This document shows, one piece after another, positions 34,795-41,448 of a DNA stretch of 64,000 nucleotides. Under the pieces are notes generated by a model. The model saw only the letters and a program-made list of their open reading frames with translations, had not been told where the DNA came from and searched no databases. A program made the translations under genes and the position numbers. Every line of letters begins with the position of its first letter. Position 1 is the first letter of the stretch. The DNA lies in NCBI GenBank assembly GCA_942492065.1, contig CALODV010000013.1, forward strand, positions 372,001-436,000, read 5' to 3'. The stretch comes from G963665815 sp942492065 (lineage in GTDB: Bacteria > Cloacimonadota > Cloacimonadia > Cloacimonadales > JAIOQZ01).

Positions 34795-36459
34795 ATGAAA
34801 ATAGTCGAATGCGTTCCTAATTTCAGTGAAGGCAGAGATCAGAACGTATTGTGCCAGATCGCTGAAGCAATCAAAGCTGTTGAAAACGTGCATTTACTGG
34901 ATGTAGATCCTGGAGAAGCAACAAACAGAACAGTATTCACAATGGTTGGAGAACCTGAAAGTGTTGTAGAAGCAGCATTTCAGGCAATCAAAAAAGCATC
35001 TGAGCTCATAGACATGAGTACTCACAAAGGTGCACACCCTAGAATGGGAGCTACAGATGTATGTCCTTTCATTCCTGTGGCAAACATGACAATGGAAGAG
35101 TGTGTTGAACTGGCTAAGAAACTTGGAGAAAGAGTTGGAAACGAACTGAACATCCCTGTTTATCTTTATGAATATGCCGCTTCAAAACCTGAATGGAAGA
35201 ACCTCGCTAACGTCAGAAAAGGTGAATACGAAGCACTTCCTGAAAAAATGACAAAACCTGAATGGAAACCTGACTTTGGTCCTCAGAAGTTTAACGCAAG
35301 AGCCGGAGCAACAGCAATCAGTGCTCGTGAATTCCTCATTGCTTATAACATCAATCTTAATACACGCGACAAGAAAAAAGCTCATGATCTTGCTCTTACA
35401 ATCAGAGAAAAGGGCAGATTAAAACGTGATGCCAATAAAAAAATAGTTAAAGACGAAAACGGAAACAAAGTTATGGTTCCGGGTCTTTTCAAAAACTGTA
35501 AAGCTGTCGGCTGGTACATTGATGAATACAACAGAGCTCAAATCAGTATTAACCTTACTAACTATAAAGTAACCCCACCGCATGCAGTTCTGGAAAAAGT
35601 CAGAGAACTTGCATTCGAGAAAAATATTCAGATTACAGGTAGTGAACTTGTGGGACTGATCCCTAAAGAAGCTATCATCGAATCAGGTAAATTCTACCTT
35701 AAAAGAATGGGCGAATGTGCCGGTATTCCTGACAACATGATTATTGAAACTGCAATCCAGTCAATGGGACTTGATGATCTTGGTGAATTCGATATCAACA
35801 AGAAAATCATTGAATACTCTATTCAGGATACAAATAATCTCGTGAACATGAAAGTAAATGAATTCATGGATGAACTTTCATCAGATTCCCCTGCACCTGG
35901 CGGCGGAAGTGTTGCCGGAGTATGCGCAGCAATGTCAGGAGCACTTTCTTCAATGGTGGCTAACCTTACTGCTAACAAAAAAGGTTATGAAAAGAACTGG
36001 GATAAAGCAATGGTTATCGCAGAAGAAGGACAGGACATCAAACTGAGAGCACTTCAGGTAATCGATAAAGATACTGATGCATTCAATAAAATGATGGCTG
36101 CAGCTAAGCTTCCAAAGAAAACCGATGCAGAAAAAGCCGCAAGAGAAGCAGCAATGGAAGAAGCTACTAAAAATGCTATCCTTATTCCTCTGGAAACTAT
36201 GGAACTTTCACTTGAAGCTGTTGAACTTTCCGAAAGAATCGCGAAAATCGGTAACAAGAACGCTCTTTCCGATGCCGGTGTTGCAGCTATCACAGCTAAT
36301 GCCGCAGTAAAAAGCGGATATCTCAATGTGCTTATCAACCTTGCCGGTATTACTGATAAAGCTTTCATCGAAGACATCAGTAAAAAAGCAAAAGATATTG
36401 CAGAAAAAACAGACAAACTTGCTCTTGCTGTAGAAGCAGAAGTAATGGCAAAATTATAA
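34795..36459 (+). CDS. ftcD: Bifunctional glutamate formiminotransferase / formimidoyl-THF cyclodeaminase
   Basis: 554 aa fusion in which the formiminotransferase domain (residues 1 to about 330: 'VECVPNFSEGRDQNVL', 'DMSTHKGAHPRMGATDVCPFIPV') transfers the formimino group of N-formimino-glutamate to tetrahydrofolate, and the cyclodeaminase domain (about 350-554: 'DELSSDSPAPGGGSVAGVCAAMSGAL') closes it to 5,10-methenyl-THF with release of ammonia. It is the final step of histidine degradation via formiminoglutamate and a one-carbon source in anaerobes; no hut gene is in the window. GGAGG lies upstream of the ATG, and a strong terminator follows. Confidence 0.95.
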   Translation: MKIVECVPNFSEGRDQNVLCQIAEAIKAVENVHLLDVDPGEATNRTVFTMVGEPESVVEAAFQAIKKASELIDMSTHKGAHPRMGATDVCPFIPVANMTMEECVELAKKLGERVGNELNIPVYLYEYAASKPEWKNLANVRKGEYEALPEKMTKPEWKPDFGPQKFNARAGATAISAREFLIAYNINLNTRDKKKAHDLALTIREKGRLKRDANKKIVKDENGNKVMVPGLFKNCKAVGWYIDEYNRAQISINLTNYKVTPPHAVLEKVRELAFEKNIQITGSELVGLIPKEAIIESGKFYLKRMGECAGIPDNMIIETAIQSMGLDDLGEFDINKKIIEYSIQDTNNLVNMKVNEFMDELSSDSPAPGGGSVAGVCAAMSGALSSMVANLTANKKGYEKNWDKAMVIAEEGQDIKLRALQVIDKDTDAFNKMMAAAKLPKKTDAEKAAREAAMEEATKNAILIPLETMELSLEAVELSERIAKIGNKNALSDAGVAAITANAAVKSGYLNVLINLAGITDKAFIEDISKKAKDIAEKTDKLALAVEAEVMAKL

Positions 36460-36487
36460 TATAAATTAAACAGAGAAATCTATAAGA

Positions 36488-36514
36488 AACCTGCCGGAAA
36501 CGGCAGGTTTTTTT
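36488..36514 (+). terminator. Terminator after ftcD
   Basis: AACCTGCCG (36488-36496), GAAA tetraloop, CGGCAGGTT (36501-36509), then a T-run to 36514. Confidence 0.93.
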
Positions 36515-36765
36515 GGTACATAGCTTCGATAAAGTTAGTAATAGCTGCTTCCTCAAAGCTCTAATCTTATCATATTTCAAGTAAAAAGAAACAAAAAAAA
36601 TTCCTTTGTCCCCCCCTCCACTTGTTATGATTTGTACAAATGAAAAGATTTGATATCGGTTTAGAATTACAATACTTGAAATTCTTGCAGATATGTAATG
36701 TTTTGTTTAAAGGAAATCAAGAAAAATCCACGTTAATAAACAAAATGATAATGTTGAAATAGTGG

Positions 36766-36793
36766 TTGACAATTTAGTAAATCAGTGTAGAAA
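36766..36793 (+). promoter_or_regulatory. Promoter candidate of the ABC-F gene leader
   Basis: TTGACA at 36766-36771 and TAGAAA at 36788-36793, spacer 16 bases. It lies about 35 bases before the leader peptide ORF and 360 bases before the ABC-F start, so the transcript would carry a long 5' leader. Confidence 0.5.
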
Positions 36794-36826
36794 GGACATA
36801 GTTTACTAAAATTAAGGAGAATATTA

Positions 36827-36850
36827 ATGATTATTACAGCTATCAAATAA
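36827..36850 (+). CDS. Putative 7-codon leader peptide (MIITAIK) of the ABC-F gene
   Basis: ATG ATT ATT ACA GCT ATC AAA TAA, preceded by a perfect AAGGAG seven bases upstream (36814-36819), far better than expected by chance for so short an ORF. It lies between the promoter candidate and the two terminator-like hairpins at 36942-37022. Antibiotic-resistance ABC-F genes in Firmicutes (for example vmlR, msr, vga) are commonly regulated by drug-induced stalling on such leaders. A second short frame (36879-36905, MIFIMIVM) has no good RBS. The role is inferred. Confidence 0.6.
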   Translation: MIITAIK

Positions 36851-36941
36851 GAATAACCAAAGGTAAAACTTGAACTTTATGATATTCATAATGATAGTTA
36901 TGTGATAATGCTGTTGTATTTTTACTCAGATATAAATTTTT

Positions 36942-37022
36942 AAGGGATCGCCTGATGGTTGGTCCCTTTTCTATTATAAACCTGTTCAAGGCTTGAGGGA
37001 CCAATGTCCTTTGAGCCTTTTT
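36942..37022 (+). promoter_or_regulatory. Transcription attenuator with competing helices upstream of the ABC-F gene
   Basis: Three alternative pairings are visible. Hairpin 1: AAGGGATC (36942-36949) with GGTCCCTT (36961-36968), then TTCTATT. Hairpin 2: AAGGCTTGAGGGAC (36988-37001) with GTCCTTTGAGCCTT (37006-37019), loop CAAT, fully paired with three G-U pairs, then TTTTTC: an intrinsic terminator inside the leader. Competing helix: TTGGTCCCT (36959-36967) with AGGGACCAA (36996-37004), 9 bp perfect, which would disrupt both hairpins and let polymerase reach the gene. This is the 1:2/2:3/3:4 logic of an attenuator. Confidence 0.78.
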
Positions 37023-37152
37023 CTATTACAAGAAGAAATGATGAAAAGAGAATGTACTGTGATTACTAAATATCAATGAAATATGATAATTCACAAGTGA
37101 GAGCTATAATATAGGAATTATAGGACGTAAAACTCTTGTTAGAGGAGGAAAT

Positions 37153-38763
37153 ATGTTATTAGTACAGATGCAGAATATAAATTTCAGATATGAGAACAAA
37201 CCGGAATCGATCTTCGATAATCTATCATTAGATATCTATGATAGCTGTAAGGTTGGGTTAATTGGCAGAAATGGAGTTGGAAAATCTACTCTCGTAAAAC
37301 TGATTCTGGAAGAAATCACTCCGAATCAGGGTTTCGTGCATAAAAAGGATGATCTTGAAGTTGGATATCTGCCGCAGGAAATCAGATATGATGAAGAGCA
37401 GCTTGTCAGTGAATACTTCTGGTCAATAAATTCTAAGCTGGACTCTGTAATGTGTAAATTAAAGGATCAGTCAAAGTTATCTCAGCACGAACTGGTAGAA
37501 CTTCTTGGTGAATACGATGATTTGCAAGGCTATGTCTTCGAAATTGAGATTGAAAAGCATATCACTCTGTTTGATTTATCGGAATCCATTTTAAACCGAA
37601 ATATCGGCAGCCTCAGTGGAGGAGAAAAGACTAAGATCGCATTGATTCGGATACTATTGTCTAACCCGAGCATGATTCTTCTTGATGAACCGACAAATCA
37701 TCTGGATATCAACACATTACAGTGGCTTGAAGTGTTCCTGCAGAACCTGAAAATACCTTTCCTGATTATTAGCCATGATAGAAAATTTTTAGATAATTGT
37801 GTAAATGAAATCTGGGAAATTGAGTCAAAGGAGATAAATCGATACTCAGGAAACTATTCATTTTACAGGGAATGCAAAGATCAAGATTTCCAAAGTAAGA
37901 TGCACAATTTCGAGAGTCAGAAGAAGAAGATTAACAAGCTGAAAAAAGCTCTGATTAAGAGAAAAAGCTGGTCTTTTCAGCATCAGGGACAGACTGGAAC
38001 GGAAGGGAATGCACCTGTTTATGAGTCCATAGGGAATGAATCTAAATCTGCAATGACAAGAGCAAAAGCGATAGAATCTCGTGTGATTAAAGATATTGAA
38101 AAAGCAGAAGCAGAAAAACCGTGGATTGAGAAAAAGAGAAGAATCATTTTCTCAAATAGTTCATTGAACTGTCGAGAAATACTGAAAGTCGAAAACTTGT
38201 GTAAGAGCTTTTCAAATGAAATCGTATTGGATAGTCTTAGTTTCAGTATAAAGAATCATAGTCGTGTATCTATTGAGGGACCAAACGGAAGTGGAAAGTC
38301 AACATTACTGAAAATACTGATGGGAAGATTAAAGCAAAGCTCCGGTAAACTCCAGTGGAATCCACAGGTAAAAATCGGATATTACAGTCAGGAATTTGAT
38401 CATCTTGATGAAAATAGAACGATAATAGAGGAAGTTCTTGATGGAGTAGAATCTGATCTGACATACTCAGAGCTTCAATCCCGAGCCAGGACAATTCTGG
38501 GTTGCCTTAATCTGAGAAAAGACAAGGTTTACTATAAGATTTCTGAATTAAGTATAGGTGAAAAAAGTAAGGTAGCTCTGACAAAACTCATTCTTTCCGA
38601 CTCGAATGTTCTGATACTTGATGAACCGGATAACCACCTTGAGATAGTTGCCAGAGAAGCTCTGGAAGATGCTTTATTTAACTATTCAGGCACTATTCTC
38701 TTTGTTTCTCATGACAGATATTTTGTGGAGAAGATAGGTACGGAGTCTGTAGAGTTGGATTAG
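37153..38763 (+). CDS. ABC-F family ATPase, probable ribosome-protection type
   Basis: 536 aa, two ABC domains in one chain and no membrane segments. Domain 1: Walker A 'GRNGVGKST' (Lys44), signature 'LSGGEKTKIAL', Walker B 'MILLDEPTNHLDI'; domain 2: 'GPNGSGKST', 'LSIGEKSKVAL', 'VLILDEPDNHLEI'. The linker (about residues 230-330) is Lys-rich and helical with 'QHQGQTGTEGNAPVYE', where resistance ABC-Fs carry the tip that reaches the ribosomal tunnel. Members either protect ribosomes from antibiotics or act as housekeeping factors (EttA/Uup); the attenuated leader argues for the drug-inducible kind. AGAGGAGG precedes the ATG. Monocistronic. Confidence 0.88.
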   Translation: MLLVQMQNINFRYENKPESIFDNLSLDIYDSCKVGLIGRNGVGKSTLVKLILEEITPNQGFVHKKDDLEVGYLPQEIRYDEEQLVSEYFWSINSKLDSVMCKLKDQSKLSQHELVELLGEYDDLQGYVFEIEIEKHITLFDLSESILNRNIGSLSGGEKTKIALIRILLSNPSMILLDEPTNHLDINTLQWLEVFLQNLKIPFLIISHDRKFLDNCVNEIWEIESKEINRYSGNYSFYRECKDQDFQSKMHNFESQKKKINKLKKALIKRKSWSFQHQGQTGTEGNAPVYESIGNESKSAMTRAKAIESRVIKDIEKAEAEKPWIEKKRRIIFSNSSLNCREILKVENLCKSFSNEIVLDSLSFSIKNHSRVSIEGPNGSGKSTLLKILMGRLKQSSGKLQWNPQVKIGYYSQEFDHLDENRTIIEEVLDGVESDLTYSELQSRARTILGCLNLRKDKVYYKISELSIGEKSKVALTKLILSDSNVLILDEPDNHLEIVAREALEDALFNYSGTILFVSHDRYFVEKIGTESVELD

Positions 38764-38900
38764 GACAAGCGCTGAACCGCAATAAAATATTTTTTGACTA
38801 ATCCACTCTTTTGAGTAGAAACTCATTCAGGCAACGTCAAAAGTTTATTAGCTTACATAGCATTGCAATCCTATTAACGGGTATTAATTACATCTTTTCC

Positions 38901-38927
38901 TTGACACATAATTTACATAAATAAATT
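38901..38927 (+). promoter_or_regulatory. Promoter candidate of the infC operon
   Basis: TTGACA at 38901-38906. The -10 is weak: TAAATT at 38922-38927 with a 15-base spacer is the closest match. It would give an infC leader of nearly 190 nt. Nineteen bases upstream of the -35 is the motif CTATTAACGGGT (38871-38882), also found at 51667-51678 before another operon. Confidence 0.45.
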
Positions 38928-38976
38928 AGGTATGAATAAAGAAATAGTATTTTCTAAAAGAGAATACATAATAAAA

Positions 38977-39093
38977 AGAAGCATCCGCTTCTACCTTGCG
39001 GTTCCGAGAGATACTTGTAAGGTCTGAAAGTATAAATAATAAAGTCGTATATTATATTTTACTTATTAAGCGGGTCATGTACCCGCTTTTTTT
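38977..39093 (+). promoter_or_regulatory. infC leader with terminator hairpin (possible L20/IF3-type attenuator)
   Basis: Between the promoter candidate and infC. AGAAGC/GCTTCT forms a small hairpin (38977-38992); ACCTT (38993-38997) can pair with AAGGT (39019-39023); then AGCGGGT (39069-39075) / ACCCGCT (39081-39087) with seven T residues makes a full intrinsic terminator 28 bases before the infC start. Because the nearest upstream gene ends 300 bases away and a promoter-like sequence lies between, this terminator most likely controls infC-rpmI-rplT by attenuation, as L20 does in Bacillus. The mechanism is inferred, not seen. Confidence 0.6.
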
Positions 39094-39120
39094 GTTATAT
39101 GAAACCATAAGGAGGTTCCC

Positions 39121-39717
39121 ATAATACGAATAAGAAGGGGAAAAGCAAAAACTAAGGCTGTTATCCCAAAAGAAAGAATTAACGAACAGATCAATGTTCA
39201 GGAAGTAAGACTTATTGATGAAAACAATGCTCAGGTAGGTGTTGTAGACATCAAAGAAGCATTGAAAAGAGCTTCAATTGCGAAACTCGACCTTGTTGAA
39301 GTGTCACCGAATGCCAAACCACCGGTATGTAAGATACTGGATTTTGGAAAATATCATTATCAAAAAGAAAGAAAGGCGCGTGAAGCCAAGAAAAAGCAGC
39401 ATACCATGCAGCTTAAGGAAATTAAATTCGGACCAAATACTGAAGAGCATGACTATCAGTTCAAGCTGAAGAACACTTACAAATTCCTCAAACATCACGA
39501 TAAGGTAAAACTTACCGTACGCTTCCGAGGAAGACAGCTTGCTCATAAAGAACTAGGTTATAATGTATTAAATAAGCTGAAAGAAGATCTAAAGGAAATT
39601 GCTGATGTAGATAAAGATATTGCTAACGAAGCAAGAACAATTTCCATGATTCTGTCCCCAAAAAATAATATCGACAAAGTTATAGAAGCCTGGGCTGAAG
39701 AACATATAGAAAATTAA
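39121..39717 (+). CDS. infC: Translation initiation factor IF-3, with a non-canonical ATA start
   Basis: 198 aa. 'RINEQINVQEVRLIDENNAQVGVVDIKEAL' and 'LDLVEVSPNAKPPVCKILDFGKYHYQ' form the N-domain; the C-domain has 'KEIKFGPNTEEHDYQFKLK' and 'KVKLTVRFRGRQLAHKELG'. The family N-terminus requires a start far upstream of the first TTG (39262) and there is no ATG, GTG or TTG in frame at the right place. AAGGAGG (39109-39115) lies 5 bases before ATA at 39121 (a second ATA follows at 39124). Rare start codons on infC allow IF3 to repress its own translation. First gene of infC-rpmI-rplT-pheST. Confidence 0.9.
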   Translation: MIRIRRGKAKTKAVIPKERINEQINVQEVRLIDENNAQVGVVDIKEALKRASIAKLDLVEVSPNAKPPVCKILDFGKYHYQKERKAREAKKKQHTMQLKEIKFGPNTEEHDYQFKLKNTYKFLKHHDKVKLTVRFRGRQLAHKELGYNVLNKLKEDLKEIADVDKDIANEARTISMILSPKNNIDKVIEAWAEEHIEN

Positions 39718-39765
39718 TATAAAAATAAAGATAACATTCGAATATTGAACCGGAAGGAGGTACGA

Positions 39766-39960
39766 ATGCCTAAAATGAAGACTAGAAGAGGAGCAGCTAA
39801 AAGATTCAAGCTGACCGGAACTGGAAAACTGAAAAGAAACCATGCTAACCACGGGCACATTTTGACCAAGAAAACCAGAAAGAGAAAAAACTTCCTGCAA
39901 AAAGCAGACCTGGTAGCAACTGCGGATATGCCACGCGTACGCAAAATGCTCGGATTATAA
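39766..39960 (+). CDS. rpmI: 50S ribosomal protein L35
   Basis: 64 aa. The protein begins MPKMKTRRGAAKRFKLTGTG, the standard L35 N-terminus, and is strongly basic ('KLKRNHANHGHILTKKTRKRK'). AAGGAGG lies six bases before the ATG at 39766; an in-frame TTG 21 bases upstream is not used. It lies 48 bases after infC and 36 bases before rplT, the usual infC-rpmI-rplT order. Confidence 0.97.
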   Translation: MPKMKTRRGAAKRFKLTGTGKLKRNHANHGHILTKKTRKRKNFLQKADLVATADMPRVRKMLGL

Positions 39961-39996
39961 TACTGAAACAGAATTGATTAAGAAAAGGAGAATACT

Positions 39997-40356
39997 ATGC
40001 CACGTTCGGTAAATAATGTTGCCCATAAGCAAAGAAAGAAAAAATATCTCAAGGCTGCCAAAGGTTACGTTGGTGGAAGAAGTAAATTATACGAAACAGC
40101 TCGTCAAGCAGTGGAAAAAGGCTGGCTCTATGCGTATCGCGACAGAAAAACGAAAAAGAGAGAATTCAGAAAATTATGGATTATCAGAATTAACGCCGGC
40201 GCAAGACTTAACGGTTTATCATACAGCAAATTAATGAATGGTTTACATAAAGCTGAAGTTGATGTGGACAGAAAAGTTCTGGCTCACCTTGCAGCTCACG
40301 AACCAGAAGCATTTGCAAAATTCTGTGATATTGCTAAAGAACAATTATCTAATTAA
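39997..40356 (+). CDS. rplT: 50S ribosomal protein L20
   Basis: 119 aa, canonical length. 'MPRSVNNVAHKQRKKKYLKAAKGYVGGRSKLYETARQAVEKGWLYAYRDRKTKKREFRKLWIIRINA' region is the long basic N-terminal helix that folds into 23S rRNA; the C-terminal globular domain is also the part that binds the operator in autoregulated operons. AAGGAG lies six bases upstream of the ATG. Third gene of the operon. Confidence 0.98.
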   Translation: MPRSVNNVAHKQRKKKYLKAAKGYVGGRSKLYETARQAVEKGWLYAYRDRKTKKREFRKLWIIRINAGARLNGLSYSKLMNGLHKAEVDVDRKVLAHLAAHEPEAFAKFCDIAKEQLSN

Positions 40357-40416
40357 AGCTTTTGCAGAACAGCAAGGACTTTAATTAATTCTTAAAATAA
40401 TATTACAGGGGATACC

Positions 40417-41436
40417 GTGAATACAAAAATACAGGAAATGATAAAAGCAGCTGAAACTGAAATCAATTCCGCAGATAATATCCATGATCTCATGCAGGTG
40501 AAATCAAGACATCTTGGAAAAAAGAGTGCGATTTCATCTCTCATGAGTGAAATGGGTAAGTTGGAAAAATCAGAAAGACCTGCTTTCGGAAAAATGGTTA
40601 ATGAAGCCAAAAAAGCAGTAGAGGAAATCCTTAAGAATCGTGAAAAGTTCATTAAGGAAAACGAATACGAATCTTCACTCGTAAAAGACAGTATTGATAT
40701 TACTATGCCCGGCAGAAGACAAATGATCGGTGCATTGCATCCTATAACACAAGCCTTCAGAATAGTTGAGAATGTACTAATTGAAATGGGGTTTGAAGTT
40801 GCCGAAGGTTTTGATGTTGAAGATGAATATCATAATTTTGATGCTCTGAATACTCCGCAGGATCACCCTGCCCGTGAATTATCCGATACATTCTATATCA
40901 CAGATAATACACTGCTCAGAACACAAACATCTACAGTCCAGATCAGAGTAATGGAAAAATTCGCTCCTCCTATCTATATTATCTCCCCCGGAAGATGCTA
41001 TAGAAACGATAACGATGCTTCTCATTCACCTGCATTTCATCAGATCGAAGCACTGGTAATAGATGAGGGTATCTCATTTATTGATCTGCGTGATTTCCTG
41101 AACATTTTTGTCAAAAAACTTTTTGGAAATAATATAGAATCCCGAATCAGACCTCATTTCTTCCCATTTACAGAACCAAGTGCAGAAATTGATATGCAAT
41201 GCGTTAAATGCTGTGGAAAAGGTTGTAATGTCTGCAAAAACAGCGGCTGGCTTGAACTTGGCGGAACCGGAATGGTTGACCCTAACGTTCTGGAAGCTGT
41301 TGGAATTGACAGTGAAAAATATACCGGATATGCGTTTGGTCTCGGAGTAGACAGAATTGCCATGTTATTGAATAAAATACCGGATATGAGACTGTTATTC
41401 GAAAATGACATCAGAATGTTAAGACAATTCAGATAA
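40417..41436 (+). CDS. pheS: Phenylalanyl-tRNA synthetase alpha subunit
   Basis: 339 aa; the catalytic subunit of the (alpha-beta)2 enzyme that charges tRNA-Phe. Class II motifs are visible: 'MPGRRQMIGALHPITQAFRIVE' (motif 1 region), 'LRTQTSTVQIRVMEKFAPPIYIISPGRCYRNDNDASHSPAFHQIEALVID' (motif 2) and 'GYAFGLGVDRIAMLLNKIPDMRLLFEND' (motif 3). The N-terminal coiled coil is present. It starts with GTG at 40417, preceded by AGGGG; 60 bases after rplT. PheT follows 12 bases later. Confidence 0.97.
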   Translation: MNTKIQEMIKAAETEINSADNIHDLMQVKSRHLGKKSAISSLMSEMGKLEKSERPAFGKMVNEAKKAVEEILKNREKFIKENEYESSLVKDSIDITMPGRRQMIGALHPITQAFRIVENVLIEMGFEVAEGFDVEDEYHNFDALNTPQDHPARELSDTFYITDNTLLRTQTSTVQIRVMEKFAPPIYIISPGRCYRNDNDASHSPAFHQIEALVIDEGISFIDLRDFLNIFVKKLFGNNIESRIRPHFFPFTEPSAEIDMQCVKCCGKGCNVCKNSGWLELGGTGMVDPNVLEAVGIDSEKYTGYAFGLGVDRIAMLLNKIPDMRLLFENDIRMLRQFR

Positions 41437-41448
41437 AGGATTCTAAAA

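Noticed and set aside
36879..36905. Second leader peptide (MIFIMIVM) before the ABC-F gene
   Set aside because: The only upstream AAGG is about 15 bases away; less convincing than the MIITAIK ORF.
39262..39717. infC as a truncated 151-aa protein starting at TTG
   Set aside because: The conserved IF3 N-domain (RINEQINVQEVRL) is encoded upstream in the same frame and has an AAGGAGG RBS before an ATA codon.
40357..40416. T-box or attenuator before pheS
   Set aside because: Only 60 bases, no Specifier/antiterminator structure or T-run; pheST is probably read through from infC-rplT.
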